From contig NC_085140.1 in the NCBI RefSeq assembly GCF_024139115.2, positions 426,087,781 to 426,151,780 on the forward strand: a DNA stretch of 64,000 nucleotides, given 5' to 3'. This DNA is from Armigeres subalbatus. Taxonomy: Eukaryota > Arthropoda > Insecta > Diptera > Culicidae. The notes beneath the pieces are model-generated. The model was given only the letters and a program-made list of their open reading frames with translations. It was not told where the DNA came from and searched no databases. The position numbers were made by a program, and so were the translations under genes. Numbering within the stretch: the stretch's first letter is position 1; every line of letters starts with the position of its first letter. Positions 32,253 through 44,251 of this stretch are shown piece after piece.

Positions 32253-33117
32253 TAATGATATGGAAATGCTAATATCATCTTCCAAACTTGGACGTACATG
32301 TTCATGATAGCATTACAGGCGAAAGTATAGAATTGATAGTTCCGTTAGGATACGGCAGGCATGAAGAATGTTTTTATAGAAGTCGATTTGAAAGCGAGCG
32401 GAGGGCAATATTTGTGATGGGACATATCGCACGACCATTCCTTCTGCCAAGCTCCCGTATGAAGGGGGGAGGGAAGAATATCAGTGTGGAAGCTGATATA
32501 TCTCCACTGGCAAAAGGAAGGTGGTTTGACTTGCTCATATGCCATCGTGTGCGGAAGGATTTGCTATCGACGAGTACTGTCTCCAAATTTCTAATATGAC
32601 ATCAGCATTTAGTCGAATAGGATTTTTATTGCACAGTTCTGTTTTCTCATTGCGTCCGTCTCGTCGCAACCAACTTGGCTGCCTCGGAGAGAACAAAGCA
32701 GAGAAAGGCACTGCTGCTGTACCGTCGACCAATAACAGCTGAATTGATGGATGCCCCCACCAAGGGTAGTACACTAAATTAAGGTCACTCCTGACGGAGT
32801 CCAAGTTTAAAAGTGCTCGCGTTTTCGGGGGCACACCACTCGATTCAGAGGTGGCGCACAACAGTCATTTTTGTTGATTTAGGTTTGCTGCGTCGCAGCA
32901 TGCGTGAAATAATAAAAATTACAGTTGTGCGTTGCTTCCTTATCGAGTGGTGTGCCCCCGAAAACGCGAACACTTTTAATCTTGGATTCCGTCAGGAGTG
33001 ACCTTGATTTCGTGTGTGTTACTTCTACGTGAAGTTAAACGATTTACAATGATATGGAAATGCTAATATCATCTTCCAAACTTGGACGTACATGTTCATG
33101 ATAGCATTAGAGGCGAA
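32253..33117. mobile_element. Insert flanked by a direct repeat of about 65-75 bp
   Basis: The segment TGATATGGAAATGCTAATAT through ATGATAGCATTA(C/G)AGGCGAAAG occurs at 32253-32325 and again at about 33049-33117 in the same orientation. Between them lie 0.45 kb of unknown DNA and a 225-bp foldback MITE. The long direct repeat suggests a terminal repeat or a local duplication. Confidence 0.5.
32781..33005. mobile_element. Foldback MITE, 225 bp (AAGGTCACTCCTGACGGA)
   Basis: Left arm AAGGTCACTCCTGACGGAGT ... GTTTTCGGGGGCACACCACT pairs with right arm AGTGGTGTGCCCCCGAAAAC ... TCCGTCAGGAGTGACCTT. Confidence 0.85.
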
Positions 33118-33424
33118 AGTTAGTAAGTGTAACTAATAGAAGGATATTTGAATTTTCTAAATGTCATGTCTAACTGTTAAAAAAATGCACACCAGAGCAA
33201 CAGGAGCGCGCGCGCTGAAAATACACTCCAGCAGTGAAAACACTCCAGTGTATTTTCAGTGCGCGCCCTCCTGAGGCTCTGGTGTGCATTTTTCAATAGT
33301 TTAACATGACATTTAGAAAATTCAAATATCCCTCTATTAGTTACACTTACTTAGCTAAGATTATAAAATCGTTTAGATGGAGTAAAACCAAAGAGCAGAA
33401 TTTTTTGCACTGAGTGTAGGACAA

Positions 33425-34008
33425 CACTGCTTGGTGTACAAACATACCAAGATGGGGTCACAAAACTTGTTCATTCTTCGATAACTGTCTCCATTACGGA
33501 TATTGATCCATAGACCTTGACTATATGGAGTTCGTAGACTAGCTGGAACCACGGTTAGATTATTATTAGACCCCCCCTAACCATTCATTCGTAGGCACGG
33601 TAAGCATAAAGCCGCATCACATCGAGAATTGAGGGTCACCTGTATGGTGGACTTTTACCACTGGAACAGGCAAACCGTAATGTTATTCTTAGCCAGATAA
33701 CCAGCTGCCGACACCACACGGCTATCTAGGCTGTTCGTGGAGAGAAGTTGATATTGGCTTTACATCAACTCTCAATGTGGCCGAACAGATCGGTCATTAC
33801 GTTCAGCAGCCGAGGAAGGCCCTCTCCGGATATATGAGTTATAATACACATTACACAACGTTGAAAACGATCATCAAGGAAGGCGATTTTTTCGCCATTA
33901 AATACTTATATTTAAATTGGAATTTCTCTTGTCTTTTCGTTAAGATATTCTACGCTAAGTTAAAAAAATAACAAATCAATATTCTATAATCCGATCGGCC
34001 ATTTCCTT
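33425..34008. other. Repeat-like, unassigned
   Basis: 33430-33545 matches 30780-30890 in part. 33600-33970 shows no gene; short frames lack recognisable domains. It lies downstream of gene 4. Confidence 0.35.
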
Positions 34009-37000
34009 TCATTCCGGCTCAATTTTGAACTCTTCTGCCTCAAACAGAAAGGTGACGTCCTCATTCGATTCTGTGTGTTCCATACACTGAGTTTCATTCG
34101 ATTTCTGTTCTACAGCTTTGTCCATAAGGACCTCCTCGTGCTTCTGCTGAATATGCTTGTTAAATTCTACTACCGTTGCAAACTTAGCGTTGCACAACGG
34201 ACATGAATGAAATCTAGGCTTTTTCTTTTTTTGGCTAAAATGATTTAAACGTTTTAGATTGCAATGAACTATGGACATGGACATTGCATTTGCTTACCGT
34301 TTTCTACCTTTCGCTTTATCAATATCCTTTATAGTTTGCCTTTTGTTAAAGGATCGACTTGTTCCACTCGTCTCGTTGCCTTCTCCAACTACACGTTTCT
34401 TGCGTTTGCTTTTAGTAGTCTGCTCTGATCTATAATTTAAATAAAATTATCATTCAGTATGTTCACAGTAGTTGTAGAAATTCAACATGTTTCTTACGGT
34501 CTTCTTCTCTTGTGAGGATCTGGATCATGCGTGTTCATATGTTTTCTCAATGATGATCTGTAGTTATAGAGAGACAAGTTTAGTGTTAGCTGAATTAAAA
34601 CAATTAACTAACAAGAGTCTGAAATTGATAAGATATCAGGTTCGGGAACATTATTGTATCAATTGCTCTACATTCCAACTTAAACTTGGCCTGCTTTTCA
34701 ACTTAATATTCTATTAGCATTTCCTCAGTTATTCATTGAAAGCTTTCTTATGCCTGCCATTGCAAGTACAATGGATAGGGTTAGGCGGGGCAAGATGGGT
34801 CACGGGGTAAGATGGGTCAGGGCCGTTTTTGAGCATCGTGTACATTTTAATGTGAAGATTATGACTTTGTAGGAGGAATAATTTGGTTCTACTTTATTAT
34901 CACTCTATTTGATGATAAAATTTTATTTTGGTAGAGTATGGCAAGGTACAATATTTTTCAGCATTGTTTCTTATGCGAAACACACTTTCTATAAAACGTG
35001 TAATCTCGTCGAGCAATGTAAAATTTAAACATTTTTAGTAACATAGTGATCGTATTATAAGTAATGTAGGTGATGTTATACTAACTGCGTTGAAATAAAT
35101 AAATTTGTTCGAAAATTAGACATTCTAACATGAACTTACAAATGGGGCAAGATGGGTCAGCACATACTGAAGGGCATAGTTCGTATTCAAAACATAATTT
35201 TCCATTGCTGGTTTAATCATTTTAAGGTTACTTTTGACATAATAATGTTAATTTGTTTATTGAAAATGTCTATTTTTACCCTTCTTACACCCTAAGAAGG
35301 GTATAAAGATCGCTTGAAAAACCGACTTTTTATCCGAGGCTCGGAGACCCAAGTCGTATATACCAATCAACTCAGCTCGACGAACTGAGCACATGTGTGT
35401 GTGTGCGTATGTGTGTGCGTTACAAAAATCTCACATCAAGATCTCAGCCGTCCGTGGACCAATTTGCACGATTTTAACACTATGATTTGCACGAAAGCTA
35501 TGACTTTGTCATTGTACGAGTTCAATTTTTTTTGCAATCGGACATTTGGTTCCAGAGATATGTGAGAAATACGAACATGAATTGCATTTTCAGAAAACTA
35601 ACAAAATAATGTCACATGAATATCTCAGCCGTCTGTAAACCAATTTGCATGATTTTATCTTTAAACGAAAGCTATGACTTTGCCATTGAACCCATTGTAT
35701 TTTGTTTTTGCAATTAGACATTGGGTTCCGGAGATATCTCTGAAATACGAACATAAAGCATTAGACGTATCAACTTCACACATTGGTAAAATATGTCCCA
35801 TCAAGATCTCAGTCGTCCTTGGACCGATTTGTGCGATTTTATATTTAAACGAAAGCTATGTTTTTGTCATTGGACCCATTAATTTTTTTCTGCAATCGGA
35901 AATTCGGTTTCAGAGATATCTGTGAAATACGAATATGCGACATATTTTCAGACTACTAATGAAGAATTGTCACACCAATATCTCAGCCGTCTATGACCCG
36001 ATTTGAACTCTTTTGGGCTTAAACAGAAGCTGTAATATTGCCATTTAAGGCGGCAAATCAAATCTGCAGTCTTTTTGTATTTTTTAAAAAAAATTAAATT
36101 TCCAGAAGTATTCTTTTTTTACCCTTCTTACACCCTAAGAAGGGTATAAAGATCGCTTGAAAAACCGACTTTTTATCCGAGGCTCGGAGACCCAAGTCGT
36201 ATATACCAATCAACTCAGCTCGACGAACTGAGCACATGTATGTATGTGTGTGTGTGCGTATGTGTGTGCACGATTTTAACACTAAACGAAAGCTATGACT
36301 TTGTCATTGTACGAGTTCAATTTTTTTTGCAATCGGACATTTGGTTCCAGAGATATGTGAGAAATACGAACATGAATTGCATTTTCAGAAAACTAACAAA
36401 ATAATGTCACATGAATATCTCAGCCGTCTGTAAACCAATTTGCATGATTTTATCTTTAAACGAAAGCTATGACTTTGCCATTGAACCCATTGTATTTTGT
36501 TTTTGCAATTAGACATTGGGTTCCGGAGATATCTCTGAAATACGAACATAAAGCATTAGACGTATCAACTTCACACATTGGTAAAATATGTCCCATCAAG
36601 ATCTCAGTCGTCCTTGGACCGATTTGTGCGATTTTATATTTAAACGAAAGCTACACACTTAAAATAAATCGCCGAATTCGGTAAAATTTTACCGAAATCT
36701 CAACAGCAGAACTGTTCGGTAAATAATTTAACTGATTTTCGGTGATTTTGACAGTTGAGCAATGGAAAAAATTACAAAAAATCTGTAAAATAAATTACCG
36801 AACAGTTCAGCTGTTGAGATTTCGGTAAAATTTACCGAATACGGTGAAATGAGGTAAGTGTGTATGTTTTTGTCATTGGACCCATTAATTTTTTTCTGCA
36901 ATCGGAAATTCGGTTTCAGAGATATCTGTGAAATACGAATATGAGACATATTTTCAGATTACTAATGAAGAATTGTCACACCAATATCTCAGCCGTCTAT

Positions 37001-40000
37001 GACCCGATTTGAACTCTTTTGGGCTTAAACAGAAGCTGTAATATTGCCATTTAAGGCGGCAAATCAAATCTGCAGTCTTTTTGTATTTTTTAAAAATTGT
37101 TAAATTTACAGAAATATCCCTTTTTACCCTTCTTACACCTTAAGAAGGGTATTTAGATCACTTGAAAAATCGTGTATGTATGTGTATGTGTGTGTGTGCG
37201 TGTGTGCGTTTCAAAAAATGTCACATCTAGATCTCAGCTGTCTGTGAACCGATTTGCATGATTTTATCTTTAAACGAAAGCTATGCCGACATTTAGTTTC
37301 CGAGATATTTAAGAAATACGAACATTAAGTGCAAAATAATGTCACATCTAGATCTCAGCCGTCTGTGAATCGATTTGCATGATTTTATCTTTAAACGAAA
37401 GCTATGCCTTTGCCATTGAACGCATTGATTTTTTTTGCAATCGGACATTTAGTTTCAGAGATATTCGTGAAATACGAATCTTAAGTGCATTTTCAGAAAA
37501 CTTACAAAATAATGTCACATAATGATGTCAGCCGTCTGAGATCCGATTTGCACGCTTTTATTTTTATACCAAAGCTATGGCTTCGTGATAGAAACCATCA
37601 ATTTTTTTTTGCAATCAGATATTGGGTTCCAGAGATATCTGTGAAATACGAACATAAAGCATTAAACGTATTTTGTTCACAACATTGGCAAAATAATGTC
37701 ACATCATGATCTCAGCTGTCTGTGGACCGATTTGCACAATTCTTCAAACGAAAGCTACGCCTTTGCCATTGAACGCATTGAATTTTTTTTGCAATCGGAT
37801 ATTCGGTTTCAGAGATATCTGTAAAGTACGAACATGAGGCATATTTTTAGAAAACTAATAAAAAATTGCCACATCAATATCTCAGCCATCTATGGTTCTA
37901 TTTGATCTCGTTCGGGCTTCAACGGTTGCAAATCATCGGGCTTGGTTGCAAATCAAATCTGCAGCCTTGCAGCCGTGTATTTTTATTGAAAAGCGACCTT
38001 AGCGACCAATGTTTGCTTTTTCATATTGAAAACAATAAAAAAAATATCACTAGCGTTTCCACTAGCTTTTTATTAATATACGACTTTCACACTTGTGTCT
38101 TGATGCTGCTTGAATTATTTTATTTGTAAAAATAATAAATATTAATTTTATAAAACTTTTTTTCCCCTTTTACTATTACCATAATCGCATACCTATCAAC
38201 TCAGATCAAAGAACTAGATATAAAATGTGTATGTTACAAGATAGTGCCACTTCAAGATCTCAATAGTTTGCTATCTGATTGAGCTCTCTTAACTATAAGC
38301 GGAAGCTAAAATATTGCCATGAAATGCATTTTTTTTCAATCGGATATTGGATCCTGCTGATATCTCTGAAAGTTGAAAAAAATTTACCAACTTCGAACTT
38401 TTTTTCGAGCATAAAATTTCGTTTACTTGTTATCCAATTAAAGTTCATGTTTATGCATAAAAATTGTAATATGCAGTGCACCCATAACCTTTCAAAAGTG
38501 TAAGAAGGGTTCCATTCACTGTAGGTGGATTAAGTCGGGTTTTTTATTTTGAAATCGATAAAAGCATGATAATATCAGTTATTTTATACTCAATTGAAGG
38601 TCATATGCATAGAAATTGTAATATGCACTGGGCACACACAACCATTCAAAAGTGTAAGAAGGGTTGCGTTCACTGTAGGTGGATTAAGTCGGGTTTTTGT
38701 CTTTAAGAAAGCAATACTTAGACGGCTTGTTTTCATAAGAATTTGCAGACATTTTTAAATGTAGAGCCATTTCTTCATCCAAGGCTTAAAAATAATTGTT
38801 TATTCAATATAATCATTGGCAATAAAGCTATCTATCTGTGTGTAATTCAATATCTTTCTTCTTCTCTTATATATAAAAATGAAATGGTCTGTGTTCGTAT
38901 CCGCATAACTCGAAAACGGCTGGACGGATTTTCTTCATTTCTTCAGCAGATATGTTCGTTACCGTTTCCGACGGGTTTATATGATATTTCCTCATGCGAA
39001 AATTACGCGTAAGGTTGTGTAAATCCTAACTAAAACTAAAATTAGGATTCGTATGGAAATTTTACATGGGAATTTTGGCCTACTACGCAGGACAACGTCT
39101 GCCGGGTCGACTAGTTGGGAATAAAAACAATTATTGCAGTATTTAAAAGTGACCCATATTGCCCCGCTGTTTGACCCATCTTACCCCGCCATTTTTTGAT
39201 TGACAGAAAAATAGACTTCTACTTTAAAGACTCGAAATGGAATAAAAAGTGGAGGCTTTGTTATTTCATACCCCTGGCTTACAGATTATGAGCTATTTTT
39301 ATAGATCCATGTTGAAAAGTTGAATTAGAATGTTTCTGTTTTGAGATATTCAGGGTTCGCCTTAGGCGACCCATCTTGCCCCATCATACCCTACACTGCC
39401 CAGGGTTCAGGGAAGTTTTCAACCCGAAAACATCCTAGACCGTACCGAGAATCGTGTGTTTTAGCTTAGTTAAACTTGAAGCATAATATCATATAATTAA
39501 AATTGCTTGTGAGACGTTAGTTTGTTTGGTACCTAATTGACTGAAATGCTCATCTCGGTATGATAAGAGATGATATGGTACTAGAAAAAACATACGACCT
39601 AGAAGTGTGATTTAACATCGACCGGTCGATTTTTTTTTTCGTGATAGACACCAGCCCACAGCTATTTGCTCACCGTAGCGGAAATCGAAAGCCACAAATT
39701 TCACACTCATGGTTTCTCGGTCCATGAACATATATGACATGGTTTCCCAAAGCCGCTCTGTCCCTGAATGGCTTCTGACAAATATCGCAATTGACAGCAG
39801 CCGTGCTTTGCTGACGTTCGTGGATTGGCTGGTGCGTTCGCAAATGTCGTTTAATTAGGTACCTGCAAGTAGGATAATGTATTTCAATTTTGTAGTATTT
39901 GGAAAAACAGTCAGGGAAAAACTGCTTACCAACCGGCAATTGGCTTTTTGCAAACCGGGCACTCATGTTTGTTTGCTCCATGTACTAGCTTCATATGGTC

Positions 40001-40737
40001 TCGCAGTGTTTTTCTAATTTTGAATGTAAGCTCGCAAAGATAGCATTTTAAGGCTTTTGGCTTATCCTCTTCTTCTATGAGTGATCGTTTCTTACGGCGT
40101 TCTTCAATTGGTATATGAGTTTGCATATGATCCCGTAAGTTTGACCTGGAAATGACAATGGTTCAGGTAAATGATCTTTTTATATTCGAAGGTTCATGGT
40201 TCAATCCCCCATTTAACAATCGTGTGGTTAATGCGGGAGCATTCCAAATTAGATTTATGAATTTTAATCACACACCATAAGGGTTTCTATTTATTTACCA
40301 ATAAACACATGCAGTTATTTTTCTTACCGACGTTTGAATGGTCTTTCACAAACGTGACAAACAATTTTTTCGATAGGTTCCTCATGTGTCGTACAATTGG
40401 ATGATTTTTCACTCACATTCTCGTCAAGCTGCACCAGCGTTTGTCCCTGTCCGCTATTAGTATCTTCACTCGAAAAAACAGGTTGACCAGCAGAATCAGA
40501 TTCATCTCTATTGTCCAGATGGAAATCTTCCGTTTCGCACCACAGAGTATCTTCCAGGTCAATCGATCGATCTACCTTGTCCTTTTCATCAGCTGTAGAC
40601 TCAGTGTCTGATAGTACACTTGGTATTCCCAGTTCATCATCAGTAAGAGTTTCTATTTTAACTGCTTCTACGACAATTAAATCCTCAATAATATGAACTT
40701 TCTCGTTCATTTCTTTCTGATTAATTCTCTCTTTCAT
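34009..40737 (-). CDS. Gene 4: C2H2 zinc-finger protein without visible ZAD, 6 exons, 410 aa
   Basis: Exons on minus: 40737-40328, 40145-39930, 39862-39674, 34557-34498, 34429-34298 and 34234-34009. Introns are 182, 67, 5116, 68 and 63 bp, all GT-AG and all phase 2. Six C2H2 fingers: CHVC..HMQTH, CYLC..HMKLVH, CPVC..HLRTH, CDIC..HVIYVH, CEIC..HMNTH and CPLC..HIQQKH. The first, third and fifth are split by introns 1, 2 and 3; the fifth is completed across the 5.1-kb intron, which strongly supports the join. A basic KSKRKKR run in exon 5 may be a nuclear signal. The N-terminal exon is acidic, like the linker of the ZAD genes, but no ZAD exon was found upstream to gene 5. A foldback element starts 98 bp before the ATG. 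The 5' end may therefore be truncated or rewired. Confidence 0.88.
35278..38705 (+). mobile_element. Repeat family P, three tandem copies
   Basis: Copies begin at 35278, 36121 and 37126, each with ACCCTTCTTACACC(C/T)TAAGA. The first two are nearly identical apart from a 209-bp MITE and a short deletion in the second; the third is more diverged. Each contains several imperfect units of about 165 bp. The 3' motif CACTGTAGGTGGATTAAGTC is found twice, at about 38515 and 38675. Confidence 0.7.
36654..36862. mobile_element. MITE, 209 bp (CACACTTA), TA duplication
   Basis: Termini CACACTTA and TAAGTGTG; inner arms with CGGTAAAATTTTACCGAAAT and its complement. TA at 36652-36653 and 36863-36864. The uninterrupted site is preserved in the neighbouring family P copy at about 35855 (GCTATGTTTTTGTC). 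Confidence 0.9.
38854..39113 (+). mobile_element. Possible Helitron-like non-autonomous element
   Basis: Starts TCTTTCTTCTTCTCTTATAT, includes ATAACTCGAAAACGGCTGGA and ends GTCTGCCGGGTCGACTAG followed by T. A 5' TC and 3' CTAG with a T flank fit Helitron rules. Assigned by end sequence and recollection of similar insect repeats. Confidence 0.5.
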
Positions 40738-40834
40738 TTTGTTTTGTTTTGGACGCAGAGGGTTCTATTTTCACAAAATTCTGAAATCGGCAGCAGACAA
40801 CCAGACTGGATAATGGATTCTGAAATATATATTT

Positions 40835-41214
40835 CTCGGGTACTTATTCAAAAGGACGTATGTGGTTTTGTAAACAAAGATTCAAACGTCGATTTGTCCG
40901 ATCTGATAGCCCTGTCACGCAAACCATCATCATAGACAGATAGGGGGAGGCTTCGGCTACATGCTGGTGGTGTTGGTTTGCGTGGGAGTATCAGATAGAC
41001 TAACGCAAAATGAACTCCCCCAAGAAATTATGACGTTTGAGCGGGTCGCATAATGAACGCAAAATGAACTTTTGTTCGAGAAGACGACCCGCTCAAATGT
41101 CAAAATCCATCAGGTGAGTGAATTTGATGAACTCCTGCACAGGTCTATTGGACAAATCGACGTTTGATTTTTTGTTTACAAAATCACATACGTCCTTTTG
41201 AATAAGTACCCGAG
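40835..41214. mobile_element. Foldback MITE D interrupted by family B MITE
   Basis: Arms CTCGGGTACTTATTCAAAAG and CTTTTGAATAAGTACCCGAG, extending about 70 bp inward. A complete family B copy is inserted at 40996-41147. Confidence 0.82.
40996..41147 (+). mobile_element. MITE family B, copy inside foldback D
   Basis: TAGACTAACGCAAAATGAAC to TGCACAGGTCTA, complete. Confidence 0.85.
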
Positions 41215-41231
41215 ATTTATAAAGAGGTAAA

Positions 41232-41885
41232 TCAAGCATAATTTTTCATAACGACGTATGTAACAAAAGTAAACAAAACGGGGTTTTTAATACAACGTGA
41301 CAACACGCGGCTTTATATAATACGCATCGATTTTACTGATTTCAGATCTTAAAATTCTTTAATCTAATCTTTTTGCGAATCGACGTATGTAAAAATTTCT
41401 ATTTTTGAAGTCTCACTGTTACATACGTCGCTTTAACATATGGGAACTAAAGAGCCCCGCACATAGGATACGTTTGCGTTGCGTTTGACACATTTCCCAT
41501 GGGAAAACTGTCAAACGCAACGCAAACGTATGCTATGTGCGGAGCTCTTAAGAGCGACCTATGTATAACACAAAAATCAAAACAAAACAAAACTGCAGTT
41601 GCGTCAATCGTGCACTATGGAAAACCGACCAATGTACACCGACGTACGTGTAGCATACCGGTGTATGTATAATTTTATCGTTTTTCACAATGAATTTGAA
41701 TGAACTGAGCTTTACTGTGAAGCACGCTTATTACGTGTCTTGTAATGATGCATGCCAGCGGAAAAAAGTATTGAAAAAAGATTTAGTTTTAAAACAGTTT
41801 TAGAAAAAGTTTTGCCAACTTTCAGCAAAGGATTTCTCGAATCCTCGTATTTGTTACATACGTCGTTATGAAAAATTATGCTTGA
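41232..41885. mobile_element. TIR element, 654 bp (TCAAGCATAATTTTTCATAA)
   Basis: The left end TCAAGCATAATTTTTCATAA, continuing CGACGTATGTAACAAA, is matched by the complement at 41850-41885. A smaller hairpin MITE is nested at 41451-41548. Confidence 0.8.
41451..41548. mobile_element. Hairpin MITE, 98 bp, nested, TAA duplication
   Basis: Arms AGAGCCCCGCACATAGGATA ... GCGTTTGACA and TGTCAAACGCAACGCAAACG ... GCGGAGCTCT. TAA lies on both sides. Confidence 0.82.
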
Positions 41886-41910
41886 AATATTATGTATTTT
41901 TGTTGCATAT

Positions 41911-42089
41911 TAGGTTCTGCAGCGTCTGAACGTAACCTCAATCTGGTGACAGGTCTTGTTGGACTCAGGGGCAGCCAACCAATCACGAACTCGACCCTTG
42001 TCGGAGTCAGTCGAAAGTACTACTGAACTGTCAAAAAAGTTCATTCGACGAGGACCGAATTCATTCGTGACGTCATGCTGCAGAACCTA
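41911..42089 (-). mobile_element. MITE family C, copy 7 (short)
   Basis: Both termini intact; a short internal deletion near AGGTCTTGTTGG. Its final TA is also the left TA of the next element. Confidence 0.83.
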
Positions 42090-42467
42090 CACGGACAGAT
42101 AAATCAACCCAAACTTTGAGTTCAATATACGCACTATTGAGAATATCGCAGAAAAAATTTACCCAAATTTGGGTAGTTTTCCCTTTCTTTCCCATGATTG
42201 CTATCAAAACTAGAGCAAGATGCAAACACCTCACCGAGGTTGCTGAGCCCAATAACCCAAATTTGAGTAAACTCAATATTCTCTATTTTGAGTTGATCAA
42301 GGTCCGCTTTGGATAAATTAAACTCAGCTTTGGGTAAATTGTTTACATGGGATTAAAGGCAAACTACCTAGTGCCAGAAAAGTCATTTTACTCAAATTTG
42401 GGTTATTGGCCCAAACCACGGTTTTGAGTGAAAACAACCCACTTTTGGGTAGTTTTGGTTTTCAGTG
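42090..42467. mobile_element. TIR element, 378 bp (CAC...GTG), TA duplication
   Basis: Ends CACGGACAGATAAATC and, on the reverse, CACTGAAAACCAAAAC, with TA at 42088-42089 and 42468-42469. Interior full of ACCCAAATTTGGGT-like words. Non-coding. Confidence 0.7.
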
Positions 42468-42473
42468 TATGAA

Positions 42474-42700
42474 TCCAGCTTTCCACGTTCGGTAATGGCG
42501 GCTTGTCGCTGTGTAAAAATCAATCGGTCACTGTACTGTTTGACACTAGCTGGAAGACAGCTCACTAGCGTTCCTGGATGAGGGGAAGGGAAAAAGGCCT
42601 TTTCGCCAGTGAGTTCTCCTCCAGCTAGTGTCAAAAAGTACAGTGACCGATTGATTTCTACACATCGAAAAGCCGCCATTATCGAGCGTGGAAAGCTGGA
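42474..42700. mobile_element. Foldback MITE F, copy 1 (TCCAGCTTTCCACG)
   Basis: 227 bp. Termini TCCAGCTTTCCACG and CGTGGAAAGCTGGA. Arms of about 100 bp contain ATGGCGGCTT and ATCAATCGGTCACTGTAC. Confidence 0.87.
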
Positions 42701-42909
42701 TATATTTGTTAAAAAGAATGCAAAATTCAAACTAAGTTTATTTTGTTTTTTTCCCCAAATAATATTTAACAATACTTCTTAATATAAGATTTAAAACGAA
42801 CATAACCACAATCTTCAATGTTTGGCTCCGGCACAATAGAAAATTTTGATTTCACTTTGACAACCAAATCGATTCTATCCGCACCACCGAGATAAAAAAC
42901 AATAAACTA

Positions 42910-43136
42910 TCCAGCTTTCCACGCTCGATAATGGCGGCTTTTCGATGTGTAAAAATCAATCGGTCACTGTACTTTTTGACACTAGCTGGAGGAGAACTCA
43001 CTGGCGAAAAGGCCTTTTTCCCTTCCCCTCATCCAGGAACGCTAGTGAGCTGTCTTCCAGCTAGTGTCAAACAGTACAGTGACCGATTGATTTTTACACA
43101 GCGACAAGCCGCCATTACCGAACGTGGAAAGCTGGA
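42910..43136. mobile_element. Foldback MITE F, copy 2 (inverse of copy 1)
   Basis: 227 bp, essentially the exact reverse complement of copy 1 including its arm-specific differences. TA on both sides. Confidence 0.87.
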
Positions 43137-43170
43137 TAGTACAATAAAGTACATAAAAACAATATATATA

Positions 43171-44251
43171 CACACTTAAATTGATAATTTTAGCTCGGTA
43201 ATTTTTTTTACTGGTTTTATCCTGTAAAAACTAAGTTATACTGGAAGCTCGGTTAATAGTTGAAAAATTACTGACAACTGTAATATTATTCACCGAACCC
43301 TCTGTAAAATGAAATGTCAAAAATGTCAACAACCGAGCTTCTCGGTTTTTATAGATATTTTTATATTTTTACCGTGTTCTGTAATCAATTTTACCAACGT
43401 CGTTAAAATTTAAACCGAGTTCTCAGTTAGCAGTCATCTTTCGTGATACTTTAGAAAACGCCATTTTTTTAAACATCTCCTCGTGTTCCAAAGGAAAGAA
43501 GGGCGAGCAAAAATACTAGATACTTTTTTCTGTTTTTAATCGAAGGAATTTTCAGCCCTATAGGATGGCTCACCTCTTAACAATACTATAGATACGAATG
43601 ATTATAAATAATAAACGTTTTGTGTGGTAAGTAATACGATTAGGCAGTAACTTCAAATCATAGATTTTCACGAGTTTTTTTTTAAATTATATTTTCAGCA
43701 GTGGCTAAATTTTCCCCGATGTTGCATTTAACACTTACGAAGGGCGTTACGCCCCGCCGAATTTCCAGTTTTTCACCTAGATCGGAGTTTGTTTTCAAAG
43801 AACCGGGATTTGCGGAACGTGCATATACGTACAACAGACAACGTTTATGAACAAAACAGTATGTGCAATAAAACATGTTCAATTTACCATTTGTTTTTAT
43901 TCTTTACGACAAAATTGAAAAAAAAAACAAAATTGCAATTCGTTCGGTATTTTTTTACGGGAGCACCGCTAAAAAAGTACCGAAAAACAGTAAAAAGAAG
44001 TACTGAGAAATCAGCAAAACTGATTTTTTGACAGGTAAACGAGCAGGTGAATAACCGAAATGCTCGGTACTGTTTTACCGATTGCTCAGTTGATTTTACA
44101 GAACATTTCGGTAAATTTTGACATTTCATCGAATAAAATACAGTACCGAGGACTCGGTTATCGATGTGGTTTACCGAGCTGACTACCGAGAGCTCAGCTG
44201 TTGAGAATTCGGTAAACTGATAACCGAGCCCGGCAAAAAAAATTAAGTGTG
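43171..44251. mobile_element. TIR element, 1081 bp (CACACTTAA)
   Basis: Ends CACACTTAAATTGATAATT and TTAAGTGTG. Inner words such as CTCGGTAAA and GAGCTCAGCTGTTGAGAATT link it to the 209-bp MITE at 36654, which may be its internally deleted relative. No transposase recognised. Confidence 0.65.

Larger units (their letters stand above)
32187..33424. mobile_element. Foldback element (GCGCGCGC core), split by an insertion
   Basis: The outer arms pair: CTAAACGATTTTATAGTCTT (32220) with the complement of 33358-33380, and AGTAAGTGTAACTAATAGA (33122) with the complement of 33335-33352. The central hairpin is at 33185-33300 (TGCACACCAGAGC ... GCTCTGGTGTGCA). The left arm is interrupted between about 32252 and 33117. 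A second copy lies at 47812-48070. Confidence 0.65.
34778..39391. mobile_element. TIR element, 4.6 kb (GGGGCAAGATGGGTC termini), TA duplication
   Basis: Left end GGGTTAGGCGGGGCAAGATG; reverse complement of the right end GGGTATGATGGGGCAAGATG. TA at 34776-34777 and 39392-39393. Subterminal repeats of GGGGCAAGATGGGTCA or its complement lie at about 34812, 35143, 39158 and 39172. No transposase is visible; most of the interior is other repeats (family P, a Helitron-like element, a 209-bp MITE). It fills most of intron 3 of gene 4. Confidence 0.78.
34655..39455 (-). mobile_element. SINE type 2 split by a 4.6-kb element
   Basis: The SINE (reverse) runs GCTCTACATTCCAACTTAAA ... GTACAATGGA to 34777 and resumes CACTGCCCAGGGTTCAGGG at 39394. 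The same joined order is seen uninterrupted at 10852-11135. Confidence 0.78.
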
